A stretch of 64,000 nt of DNA from Neoceratodus forsteri. Taxonomy: Eukaryota > Chordata > Ceratodontiformes > Ceratodontidae. Below, one piece after another: positions 35,291-45,929 of the stretch; within the stretch, counting starts at the first letter, position 1, and each line of letters starts with the position of its first letter. A model generated the notes under the pieces. The model saw only the letters and a program-made list of their open reading frames with translations. It did no database searches and was not told the DNA's origin. The translations under genes were made by a program, and so were the position numbers. The stretch is taken from positions 1,088,467,001 through 1,088,531,000 of the forward strand of contig CM057453.1 of assembly GCA_016271365.2 (NCBI GenBank). The letters are read 5' to 3'.

Positions 35291-36540
35291 AATGGACAGT
35301 GGCCCATTCCTGATGTACGCCATAATGAGGGGAGTGAGGAGGCAGGAGGAACAGTGGCATGGCCGACAAAGGGCCCGGCGGCGGTATGCCTAACACAGGT
35401 GGTACCGTGCCAGGATCACGTATGAGAACTGTAGTGACACAGAGATTGTGGGCTGGTACCACCTGAACAGAGTTGTTCTGAGGCAGCTGTGTGAGCTGTG
35501 CAGTGACGAGATGCAGGCACCCACCAGACGTAGTCATGCCATGACAGTGGAGACTAAGGTGACAGCCGTGATGTGCCTGCTCACCATGGGAACCTTCTAG
35601 AGACCAACGGGTGATACCATGGGCATCACCCAGTCAGCCACGTCCCGTCTCCTCACCCAGTTCCTCAATGCTCTGCTGCCACATGCTTCGGAGTACATCC
35701 ATTTCCCCAGCACACAGGCAGAGCATACAGCAAACATGCAGGAGGTCCACCAGGTGGCAGGCATGCCAGGCATGATTGGGGCACTAGACTGCACCCATGT
35801 TGACATCTGCACACCACCCGGCCCAGAGGGCGCAGTGTACATCAACTGAAAGGGATACCCATCCATCAACTGCCAGGTGGTGGGCATTGCCATGGGGTAC
35901 ATAATCAATGTCTGAGCCACACACCCCAGGAGTGCACACAATGCCTTCATATGGCACAGTTCTGCACTGTGCCATAGGTTTGAGTGGGGAGACATCCCCA
36001 TGGGCCACCTAGTAGGTGGGTAGGACGTGTGCCAGGGTGGCCGAGAGACATAGCCCAAGGGCCGGGCAACGGAGGATGAGGCTGTGGGTGATGTGCATGT
36101 GGTGGCTGGGAGGGAGCGGGTGGCAGCACAGCACAACACAGGGATAACCATGCTGTCACCCACATAGGTAACAGTGCATACCCACTGAGGCCATGGCTGC
36201 TCACCCCCTACAGGCGACCATCGACCCCCGAGGAGGAAAGATACAATGATGCACATGCCAGCACGTGCAATATCATCGAGTATGTCTTTGACATGCTAAA
36301 GATGTGATTCCATTGCCTAGACAGATCAGGCGGTGCCTTACAATACAGCCCATTGAAAGCCTGTGGCATATTCCTGGCCTGCTGCATCCTGCACAACATG
36401 TCCATTTACCATGGAATAGTAGTCGAGGCAGAGGAGGGCAACAGCAGTGGGAACAATGGAAGAGAAGCTCCGGAGGGCAGTGGTCAGGTGCCACTCAGCA
36501 AGAGGGACTCCAGGAGGCATGTCAGCACCAGGACACAGTC
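35291..36540 (+). pseudogene. Harbinger DDE transposase, two exons, nonsense-mutated
   Basis: Exon 1 carries AVMCLLTMGTF, a TAG at about 35599, GDTMGITQSATSRLL (helix-turn-helix-like), VAGMPGMIGALDCTHVDICT with the first catalytic aspartate, VYIN-stop-KGYPSINCQVVG and HNAFIWHSS. A likely intron runs 36016-36167 (gtgggtagg to cacccacatag). Exon 2 gives GNSAYPLRPWLLTPY, where the family has GDSGYPL, so the second catalytic aspartate is asparagine. YNDAHASTCNIIEYVFDMLK follows with the catalytic glutamate. Three nonsense codons plus the D-to-N change show it is inactive. The start at 35291 is tentative. Confidence 0.9.
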
Positions 36541-37117
36541 ACAAGGGAACATTATGGACAACAAAGGTGAGTACACAGACACACAGGCATGGCCCACACA
36601 GCACAGCACTGCACACACCACAGGGGATGGGACGGGCACAGTAGTAGTAGGCATGCTGGTGTTGGGCGTACAACAGACAGGGCAGGGCCACGAACACATG
36701 GGCATGCAGACACACACACACACAGCAGCACACGCATAGGGTGAGGGACATGTCATGGATCAGACGCATGACACCGGTGCACAGGCAGCACCGGTGCATG
36801 GCTGCCATCATCATATCCATGCCACATGCCCCAGCAGCATGGTCCACACACACATAGGGGGGAAAGCAGCACAGCACACAAGCATGCCACCACATGCAAG
36901 CTGCACCACCATCCCCCACAGCTGCACGTGGCAACAGCAGTGGATGACAGGGCAGGGCAGCGGACACATCACACAAACCGCACAGTCCCACGACCGCCAT
37001 GGCCATGAGGGAGGCTCCGTCAGGGCTGACTGGCAGATGCCTGCTGTGCATCGGCTGGGGGGGGGTTGTCAGATGCCCCCCCAAGGGTTGATGTGCAGGG
37101 CCATGACCGAGTCCAAG

Positions 37118-38800
37118 CTAAAGTCCGATCATGGTGTCCACCGTGTCGGTGTCACCAGACACGGGGACTGTAGGGTGGACAGTGCACTGTGGAGGACCCT
37201 CTGCATATGGCCGAGCCCAGGGGCCACTGCCACCACCTGCCCAGCTGCAATGGCACCGGGCCATGCGGTCCATTGATGCCACAATGGCACTGGTCATGCA
37301 GTCCATCATGTCCTCCTGCATCTGGGTGAGCCTGTCCATCAGCTGTGCATCACCCCTGTCCTGCGGCTCAATCATCTGGCACACCACTGCCTGCAGTGTG
37401 TGCACCTCACTAGCAAGCAATGCCTGATTCTCCACAGAGGCCCACAGTAACCCGGTGTGCTCCCGCAGCCTCTCAGCCTCCTGGTCCTCATGGTCTGGCC
37501 ACTGTGCTGGGGGAGGGTCTCAGCACACAACTGCACAGCCTCCCACTCAGGTGGATGCTGCACAGTGGGCTGTACAGGGGCCACAGTGTTGCCTGGAGCA
37601 ACAGCAGTGGGCACTGTGGCATGCTGCTTAACATCACCTACATCCTGCTGCTGCCACCCGACTGTCTGCTGGGCAGGGCCCCACACCTCTGCCATACCCA
37701 CAGGACCACCACCACCCACACCGGACATGGCTGCAGTGACACACACAGCATGACCAGCAGGGATGAGGGCAGCTGTGGAGCTGTGGGCACAGCGCTGGGA
37801 GCTGCTGGTGCCTGTGGGGCAGGTAGGAGCATCTCAGCCACCATGGCTCCTATTCTCTCCAGTACCAGTGTGAGGTCATCATCAGTGTCAGACACCACGC
37901 CGAGCTGGGTCTCTGCACACAGCACCTCCAGGCTGTCATTGTGCAGGAACCAAGCCAGGGGGTCTTTCGACCCCATGTCAGGCACAGCCACAGGGCTGAC
38001 TCTGCTGAGGCATGGCCTGTCCTGGCTCTGGATGCCAGTTGAGGTTGAGGGTTGGGCATCAGTGTCCACGGCCATCTCTGCCCACTCCCCTGCATGGAGG
38101 AGTGCTGGTGCTGCAAAATAAGAACAGTGTCTCAGTGGAGCAGCAAACCCCATGGCCACTAACACTCCCACCCCATCCCCCAGCCCCACCCTGATCACAC
38201 CCCATCCAGCCCACCCATGCCACTATTACCACCTGCCACCATGCCGACTGTGTGTCCGCATCCACACATGCACAGGGCTGTGGGCATGGCCTCAGACACA
38301 CCCACATGACATGCCCATGACAGGCACACCTGCTGGCTGAACATATTCACCATGCAGTGCGGGGCTGCCACCTGTCTGGAACCAACCACCAGGCACTCCC
38401 TCCACCACCGTGTGGCTGATGGTGGATGCCACAAGCTCCTCTATGGCAGTCAGCAGTAGCACAGTCACGGGCCCACCACCGGTCACCCTGTGGGATGCCC
38501 AGATGGCCGCAACCTTGTCCTTGATACACCTCCTGTCTGTGCCAACCTTCTTCTTGCACTCCTGAGTGGTGCAGTGGTGGTGCCCGTGTGTGTTCACATA
38601 CTGGGCCACCTCCCCCAGCCCACTGCATGCTCCTGTGGTGTGTCTGTTGCTCCACTGAGTAGGCCTCCTGATCCATATAGGCCTTAAAGAGGGCAGTGGT
38701 CTCAGCAGCAGTAAAGATTGGCCTGGGCTTGCGAGCAGGCCCCTGGCTCTCCTCTCCTTCCCCTCCTGACATTCTTCCACCTGTGGACATGGAAAGCAGT
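37118..38800 (-). pseudogene. Harbinger Myb/SANT-like accessory protein (minus), broken
   Basis: From 38790 leftwards: RKPRPIFTAAETTALFKAYM, then after a frameshift near 38640 TQECKKKVGTDRRCIKDKVA, which together look like a Myb/SANT-type trihelix DNA-binding domain. Downstream is a P/A/T-rich linker starting after a good acceptor (ttcttattttgcag, near 38111), and a C-terminal part with MENQALLASEVHTLQAVV and LMDRLTQMQEDMMDCM, probably a helical segment. Harbinger elements normally encode a Myb-like partner that brings the transposase to the ends; this fits. The exon structure is partly guessed. Confidence 0.68.
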
Positions 38801-38949
38801 GAGGGTCAGTGCCAGCGTGTTGCATTGTAGCACCCAGAAGCAGTGTGACAAGGCCTTGAACCCCCATGTTGCCGGTCACATACCTGAGCAGTTGCAATAC
38901 CGGTCTGTGGCCTGTGGTGTTCCGCAGCACTTTTAAGGCACAAGACATG

Positions 38950-39430
38950 CAAATTAACCTGTGTGCAATTGCAATGAAATGCTAAAGCACCCCACTGCAC
39001 CATGCATTGGCTCATGAGGTGATTTGCATGTGGTGTTCAAATATCGTGTGATTGCGCCATGCGCAATGGAGTTGCACCAGAGCAAGTCTGGATTGCAATA
39101 CTCGCACATGTGCAGTGCGTGTGCCTGCAGTGCACATGTGTGTGGCATTGGTCACACCATTATTGCGCATGCTGCGCAGCTTTTGCGATGCTATGGCACG
39201 GCGCAAGGCACACCAGTATGCCATCGCGCATGTGTGCACCGCCTGTATCGCGCACATGCGCAGTGCTAACCTCTGACCCACTGATCCTTCCATGACCCCG
39301 TGACCCCACTAGGCCCTGGTGCACTGCGCAAGCCCAGGACTATGCTATTGCCCTGCACTGCGCAGTGACCACGCAGCCACGTGCTGCGCTATTGTGGCCC
39401 TGTGTACCCTATTGCACATCCTGCACATGT
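38950..39430. repeat. Harbinger internal region dense in tgcgca-type words
   Basis: About 480 bp with many copies of tgcgca, catgcgca, gcgcat and gtgcag words in both orientations, including tgcgccatgcgcaatgga and cgcgcatgtgtgc. Similar words occur near the left end (34860-34990) and right end (41985-42100). They may be protein-binding sites for the Myb-like partner; this is inference. Confidence 0.5.
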
Positions 39431-39469
39431 GGCAGGCATGTTTGCTGATACACAGCCATGTTCCTCTCT

Positions 39470-39710
39470 AACCTAGTGGTTCAGCATGGTTTAGAGGCAC
39501 AGCACGAGGGCAGATAACTGGTCCGTTCTTGAGCTGATCAACCTCATGGCTGTAGTTCAGCCATATGAAGGCCAGCTGTTTGGCCAGGTGCCACTGCAGC
39601 AGGCCAGGATGGAGGTGTGGCACCATGTGATGGAGGCCCTGGAATGGCGCACCGGTGTTGGTCACTCAGCAGAGCAGTGCAGGCAACTCTATGGAGACCC
39701 GTGAAGGTGG
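39470..39710 (+). pseudogene. Second Myb/SANT-like region in the Harbinger (plus)
   Basis: Plus-strand reading gives TRADNWSVLELINLMAVVQP, then QARMEVWHHVMEALEWRTGV and SAEQCRQLYGDP followed by a stop. The spacing of aromatic residues (W...W...W/C...Y) and the AEQCRQLYGD ending resemble Myb/SANT-like DNA-binding domains of Harbinger partners. It lies on the strand opposite to the other Myb-like region. It may be a second accessory gene or the relic of a nested element. No start codon is firmly assigned. Confidence 0.55.
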
Positions 39711-40448
39711 GCACCGGACCACCTGCGGCATCTGCAGGCACGCCTCCTGCATAGTTCAGTGCCACAGCCAGGCAGGTGTGGTCATGTTGCTGTGATGGCC
39801 AGGTGTCATACTGTGATGTTGGCAGGGCTGTGCGACATGGCCCGCAGAGGGGTTGATTGTTGACCTGAGGTACTGCGCATCGGGCGTAGCTGCTGCACCA
39901 GTGACAGCCGTGCTAGCGTATGGGCCTACGGACAGACGGGGACACGCCCAGTGCACGGCAGGCTGCGTGGGGGTGGGGGCCTCCTCATGTGTGTCTGTGT
40001 ACTGATGTCCACCTCTCTTCATTCCCTCCACAGGGCTGGAAGACTGTAGACAGGCCAGAGTGGTGGCGGAGGTGGCCAGGGTGGCATAGCCAGGTGGGCA
40101 CCAGGTGGCTCCAACTGCACAGCACGGGGCAGATATGATTTCCACATTCCTTCTCAGTCACACAGTGGGGTAGTGGTGGGGATCAGGCAGAGCAATGGCC
40201 GCCTCTGCCATGTGCTGTGACAGCTGTGTGTGTGCGTCGCATGGTCTGATATGCATGCCACTGCATGCAATCCCTTGGCTACAGGGTACCAGCTGTTGGT
40301 GGGGTGGGCATGCACACAGATGCTACCACTTGTGCTGCGGTGCTGCTGTTGCTTTGTGTCATGTGCCTGTCACAGTGCAGGCCTGTGGCCACTGCACACC
40401 TGCATCCACCTCTCTGCACCACCGTGGTGTGCCATATTGGGGGGGAAA

Positions 40449-40655
40449 GGGGAAATTGTTTAACCAGGAAAGGTACACTAAGCCGAAGCTTGTTTCCAGG
40501 TGTGACCTGGGAGCACAAGGAAGTTAAGTGACTTGCTCAGGGTCACACAGTATGCAAGTGAGGACTGTGGGATTCAAACCCCGGTCTGATCTGCTGGATG
40601 TCACCAGATTTGCAGCTCAGAGCCTTAAACCACTGCGCTATACTGCCTCCTTATT
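40449..40655 (-). mobile_element. tRNA-derived, MIR/CORE-like SINE with L2-type tail
   Basis: On the minus strand: A-box region tagcgcagtggtttaagg (near 40640), B box ggtttgaatccc (near 40580), then tgtgtgaccctgagcaagtc and acttaacttccttgtgct, the wording of MIR/CORE-SINE bodies. The 3' end tcctggttaaacaatttcc resembles the tail of the L2 LINE at 9396-9420 (acctggtaaacaaaac), as expected for a SINE that borrows the L2 machinery. The insertion is in the Harbinger interior. Confidence 0.85.
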
Positions 40656-42104
40656 GTTGGCTGGTGTTGCCCCCCCCCACGGGCATCCATTCTGGGCTCT
40701 CCAGGGGTGTGTGGCTCCACCATTCATTGCACACTGTGGGTGGACATATGTCACTGGGCCATTGCACTGATTGCCTGTCTTGTCCAATGCCGTAGGTACT
40801 GGATGACGTCCTGCTCCACGTGCTCGGCAAACACATACCAGGCTCCTGAGGCAAATTCTGGTGGTTGTAAGGAGGGTGCTGGTGACTGTGGTCTCCCTGC
40901 AGTGCATGTCGGTGGCAGACCAGAGGAGGCAGAGAGGTGGCATGGCAGCGGGCTGTGGCCGCTGTTGAAGAGCCCTGTTCATATCCCTCCTTTCCCTTGC
41001 TGGTCCTGTTCCCCCTCAGTCCCCCTTCCCATTGTACAGCCCCGTTACTTGTCCCCACCCTTTATTGTCCCTCCCCTGTCCCTGCCATGTTACCTTGTTT
41101 GTTGTTGTTTTACTCTTTATAAAGCATTTTTCAGATACGTGCCTGTCTCTGTGTCTGCTTTGCAGGTGGCGTGTGGAGCCATGCTGCAGTGGGCAGGTGT
41201 TGGTTGGTGATGTCTGTCTGGGGGGGGCTATGCAGTGCTTCTGTGGTTCACCACTGTGTGCAGTGATGTGCCATGTTATGGTGGGGGCCATCTCCTGGTT
41301 TGGTGGGTGTGCTCTGTGCCTGCAGGGTCACTGTGGGTATGTCGTCAGGAGTGAGCAGCAAGTGTGTGCAGGGGGGTGTCACACAGTTGGGATCCTCCTG
41401 CTGGACCTGTCTGCATGCTGGGGTGGGGTGTCTGCATTCCCTGTTGGGTGACCAGTCCTGTGGGGTCTGGCCCTCTGCCTCGGCCCTGACCCCATTCCTG
41501 CCCAGCGTGTGGGCTGTCTGAGTGCATGTGGGGCATGGGTGTGTGTGGCACCAGGGACATGGGGGTGGACACCTATTGTAGTGTGGTGGTGGCCACAGCC
41601 GGCTGGCTGGTGGGCACCATTGGTGGACCTGCATTGCCAGTGTCCCCTCTGGTCCCCAGCTGGCTGTGCTGCCATTGTGGTCTGGGGTACGGTTCAGGGG
41701 CATGCACTTGTCCACTGCTGGTGGCCTGGCTATGGTTGCTTTGGTGCATGGGACCCCTGTTGGTGGCTTTGCCCCATCGTGTGTTGGGCATTCATCCCTT
41801 CTGTTCTGTGCTTGTGTGTGCACCAGTGTGCCCTGCTGGTGGGGTCCTGTGCCCATTGTCACTGGGCTTCCCCAGCCTTGTCCCTGTGCTTCTTGTCTGT
41901 GCTCTGCACTTCCCTGGTTGTGCTAGTGCATCACTGGTTGCGCCCTCATGCATCTCCGGTTCCGCCATGGCGCAACTGTGCCATATTCAGTCAACTTGCA
42001 CTAGCGCACTTCGGCCTGAGCACTCTCTGAATATGGCACCCATTGTGCCATGGCACATCAGATTTGTGCTGTGCTGGACTTGCACCTGCCTTTGGCGCAT
42101 TTCT

Positions 42105-42117
42105 GAATATCTGGGCC
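42105..42117 (-). repeat. Harbinger right terminal inverted repeat
   Basis: gaatatctgggcc, exact reverse complement of 34828-34840. Confidence 0.92.
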
Positions 42118-42740
42118 TATATGTATATAGTGGTTATGAATAGTTTTATTAAATGAGCCCATTTTAATGTTTACATTCCACCAGGCTTAAATGCTATGAG
42201 TTACTATAAGGTAACAGAAATGGTTGGAAACAGTATTAATTCTATAAAATCAAGATTTCCAGGGGTAAAGGTCCTCTTAGCCATGGACTTTAATGCTCAT
42301 ATAGGCACATTAATCGAGGAACGAACAAATGATTGGTGTATGGATGATATTATAAATACACCTGTTAGACATTCTAAGGACCAGGTTATATCAAAAAATG
42401 GGAAAATAGCTCTTAAGTGTTTTGAAAAATTTAACTGTAGAGTTCTTAATGGATGTACTAAGGGTGACTGGGAGGGTGAGTATACATTTTCAACTGGGAG
42501 TGGGGGTGGTGTATTGGATCTATGTGTTGTGGAGGCAACAGACTATCCCTTAGTGAATGAGTTTAAAGTTATTAAATTATGGGATAGTGAGCATTTCCCC
42601 ATTATGTGTTCCCTTTACTTAGGATTTGATAGGCATTTATTAGATAGATCAGCAGAAGTTAATGCAGATCTGCACATGTGTATTAAGTATGGGGAAAAAT
42701 TAAATGGGACTCATTCTCAAAGGAGGTGTTAGATAATATC
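42118..42740 (+). pseudogene. LINE ORF2 endonuclease, C-terminal part (after Harbinger)
   Basis: The frame resumes with FNVYIPPGLNAMSYYKVTEM, then KVLLAMDFNAHIG (canonically GDFNAHIG), CRVLNGCTKGDWEGEYTF, GGGVLDLCVVEATDYPLVNE and WDSEHFPIMC (SEHFP in place of SDHFP). These are the second-half blocks of the endonuclease. The G-to-M and D-to-E changes are at key positions. Frame lost at about 42730. Confidence 0.85.
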
Positions 42741-42999
42741 ATTCATAATGACCAGATTAAAGTAAAGAATCATATAATTTTAAATAGTAGTCAGCTGAGT
42801 ATGGATTTGCTAGTCAAAGAATTTGATTAATTAATCTCACTCACCTCATTAGAGTTAAGTAGGAAAGAAAGACCCAAAAAACAAAATGATATAGGTTTGG
42901 ATAAACCCTGGTTTGATATTGAATACTACTATATGAGGAAAGAATTTAAAAAAAACAGGGAAAACAAGAATTAAAACTCCATCTGTTCAAATTTTCAGG

Positions 43000-43668
43000 G
43001 CCTTTAAGCATCTAAAATTAGAGTATAAAAGACTGCTGGATAGCAAAAAAAGAAATTATATGAATAATCTATGGGGGAATTACAGGAATGCATATTAGAA
43101 AAAGATTTAAAAACTTTTTGGACCATGGTTGCCTTTGGATGCAGTGAAAATAATATTTGCTCTAATATAACTGGCATGATAAATGAACAAAAGTGGGTGC
43201 AACACTTCAGCGAGTTATATAAGATTACTCAGGGTTCAAATATGGCATTGGTGGATGCCTCTAACACATCACATTGTAATATTAGGGATGGTGTGCTCAA
43301 GTTTTCCACCAATGAAGTAAAGGCTGCCACTGCAGCACAAAAAAAGGAATGAGGCAGCCGGTGCAGATGGTTTACCCACAGAAGTTTTTTTACATAACCC
43401 AGACTATTGTGTCTCTGTCTGTGCTCCCATTTTCACAATAATAAGTAATTACTTGATTCTCCCACAAAACTGAAATATGAGTATTATTGTGCCCTTATTT
43501 AAAAGAGGTGACAAGTGTGACACCAAATGCTATAGGCCTCTCACTCTTCTCCCTGTTCTTCAGAAAATACACTCTAGATTGAATTTGGATAGACTGCTGT
43601 CATAGATAGAAGATAATGAGTTGCTTTCTAAATTCCAGTGGGGGGTTCAAAAGAGATCATGGTAACAT
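43000..43668 (+). pseudogene. LINE ORF2 linker and first RT blocks
   Basis: LEYKRLLDSKKRNYMNNL leads into a linker, then AAGADGLPTEVF, MSIIVPLFKRGD, KCYRPLTLLPVLQKIHSRL and LLSKFQWGVQKRS. These are the N-terminal RT blocks. It stops abruptly at the CR1 fragment at 43669. Confidence 0.82.
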
Positions 43669-44148
43669 AGAAACATAGAAACATAGACTTTGACGGCAGA
43701 TAAGGACCACTTGGCCCACCTAGTCTGCCCATTTCCCTACCTATAGGATAAGCTGCAGATCCTAGTTAACCAACAGCCTATTTCTTCTTACCCCCCACAA
43801 GAATTGCCTTATATCTGTCCCATGTATTCTTGAATTCTCCCACAGTTTTAGACCCTACAACCTCCTCAGGAAGGCTGTTCCATGCATCTACCACCCTCTC
43901 TGTGAAAAAAATACTTCCTCACATTGCCTCTGAACCGCCCCCTCATCTTTAAATTGTGTCCCCTTGTTCTTGCACATCTCTTTTTCTGAAAGATGCTACC
44001 CTCTTGGACTTTACCGATTCCACTGAGGTACTTAAAAGTTTCTATCATGTCCCCCCTCTCCCTTCTTTCCTCAAGGGTATACATATTAAGCTCCTTTAGT
44101 CTCTCCTCATATGGCTTCTCTTGCAGACCCTGCACCATTTTAGTACTC
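43669..44148 (-). mobile_element. CR1 3' fragment inserted in the LINE RT
   Basis: Plus-strand start aacatagaaacatagaaaca is the reversed CR1 octamer tail, then ttgacggcagataaggacc. The rest reads on the minus strand as MVQGLQEKPYEERLKELNMY, LEERRERGDMIETFKYL and FFHREGGRCMEQPS. It is a 5'-truncated CR1 of the same subfamily as 24430-27303, about 480 bp. Confidence 0.94.
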
Positions 44149-45710
44149 TTGATCTGATCTTTACACTAAATTTTCTGGTAGACAAATATGTCCAGCATAA
44201 AAAGGGCAATTTGTGCATTGGTTTTCTGGATATAAAGAGTGCTTTTGACTCTATTAACAGAATGAAGTTTTGGGAAACATTGGCTGATCTAAATATTGAC
44301 CCTCAGTTGTTGGGGATTATTAAATTATTACATCAAAATACTACTATTGAGATTTGATATGGAAGAGATGGTGCTTTATCAAGAGAGTTGAACATCAGTG
44401 CAGGTGTTAAACAGGGGTGCCTAATGTCTCCGATTCTGTTTAACCTATATATAGAGAAATTAGTGAAGAATATTGCTCAGGTTGATATTTTTGCCCCATC
44501 CATAAATAATGAAGAAATTAAACTGTTACTTTACACAGATAATGTGTTAATTATTTCTAGAACTCCATTAGGTCTCAAACATGGCTTGTCTAATGTTATG
44601 AACTTGTTGAAAGCTATGGATTTTGAACTAAATGTGAATGAATCCAAAATCCTTGTGGTAGGGAAATGTAAAAAGCAAGAAAAATCTTGAATAATTGATG
44701 GTTGCCAATTTGAGGTGGTAAAGGAATTTAAGTATTCGGGTGTAATAATAGATAATAATGTGATGTGGAATCAGCATTTAGCTGAAGTAAAGAATAACTC
44801 TTCTAAAACAATTGGGGTGATTCATAATTTTGCAACAAAGTTTGCCAGTAATTCATTTGTTTCAATGAAAAAAACATTTGAAGCCAAACTAATGAGTCAA
44901 CTGTTGTATGGCAATGAAATATCGGGTCTTTATTTGGAAAAAGCCAATGTAGAGTGCATTCAGAACCAGTTTCTAAGATCCACCTTAAACCTCCCACGAG
45001 ATTGTCCATCATGCTTTCTATGATTGGAGTCTGGTATGCTGCAGGTGAGAATGAGGATAATGATTAGAGCAATTAAGTTCTGGGGAAGATTGGTGAAAAT
45101 GAATAATAAAAGGTTACCCATGTTTTGTTGGTCTGAAGACAGGTATAAGATGGTGGTGGGAGGTCAAATCAAGTCCTGGTTTTATAAATAAAATGCAGGA
45201 TTAAAACAATTTGGCTCCAGTGAATTATGGAGTAACCATGCAACTGTTAATCCAGTAGGCTATGTGAGTGAGGTAGTGCAAAGACTTTAAGATATAGCAA
45301 TTGAACAGGATTTTGCAAGTATCCATGACCTGGACTCCAATGGTCTTTATTCAAACATAACAATTGTTTGGGGCTTAGAGAATTATTTGATTTTGTGTGA
45401 AAATAGTACACACAGGAATATCTTGTGCAGATTGCGATTGGCATGTTTAGGCAATTCTTATTATAATTTGGATAACTGGCACTGTAAAAAATTTAGAGGT
45501 AGCTGTAATTGTTCAAATAAACTGGAGTTGGGCTTTATGCATATCCTGTTTGAATGCAAAAACTGGGCTCAACATAGTGAAAAAAATTTTCTCTCTTTAA
45601 TTCCAAAATATCTCCCTTCCCAAAGAGTCGAACATAAAAAACATGTATTAAAACTAGACTCAGTAAAATTAATATATAGTGTTGCTAAATTCTGTTTATA
45701 CTAGAATTCC
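44149..45710 (+). pseudogene. LINE ORF2 reverse transcriptase core and C-terminus
   Basis: TLDLIFTLNFLVDKYVQHKK, GFLDIKSAFDSINRMKFWET, then after a TGA near 44356 GVKQGCLMSPILFNLYIEKL, catalytic box LLYTDN (normally YADD), VNESKILVVGK, VKEFKYSGVIIDNNVMWNQH, FEAKLMSQLLYGNEISGLYL and a far C-terminal FMHILFECKNWAQHSEKNFL. The altered active box and stops mean it is inactive. The C-terminal GFMHILFECKNW region is the cysteine-containing tail of these LINEs. Confidence 0.85.
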
Positions 45711-45929
45711 TCTGCTTATATACTGTGTTTTTAAAGAAATGTGGCACTTTGGCGAAAATTGTATTACCTTAACTTTATGCTTTCTGTTTAATTGAACTGT
45801 CTGTATAAATTGTCTGTGAATTGTGGATTATGTATGATGATGTGTGTGTGTTGTCATATAATGGCAGGATGTAATAAACTTGGTTTTATACATTTTCTAA
45901 TAAAAGTAACTTGAACTTGAACTTTGACT

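Larger units (their letters stand above)
34828..42117 (+). mobile_element. PIF/Harbinger DNA transposon, 7.29 kb, autonomous type (decayed)
   Basis: Terminal inverted repeats ggcccagatattc at 34828-34840 and gaatatctgggcc at 42105-42117 are perfect over 13 bp, with further subterminal similarity (gcacagcacaaatc on both sides). It interrupts a LINE endonuclease frame that resumes on the right. Flanking triplets are tgt and tat, compatible with a 3 bp duplication with one change. Inside: transposase (+), a Myb-like region (-), a second Myb-like region (+), and a SINE. At 7.3 kb it is large for Harbinger. Confidence 0.9.
29800..45925 (+). mobile_element. Nimb/Vingi-like LINE (plus copy), host of three insertions
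   Basis: Presumed leader (29.8-30.0 and 31.63-32.5 kb), ORF1 (32.5-34.45 kb), ORF2 split by a Harbinger at 34828-42117 and by a CR1 fragment at 43669-44148, and a 3' end with a repeated cttgaacttgaact tail at about 45908-45925. The L2-like insertion at 30000-31627 lies within the presumed leader. Without the insertions the element is about 6.5 kb, a plausible full length. Clade naming rests on the ORF2 wording (GVKQGCLMSPILFNLYIEKL, LLYTDN); an I-group relative is certain enough, Nimb or Vingi is my best guess. Confidence 0.75.

Noticed and set aside
36353..42143. Many long open frames on both strands of the GC-rich Harbinger interior
   Set aside because: Low stop density from high GC and repetitive CA/TG wording. 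Only frames with transposase or Myb-like blocks were kept.
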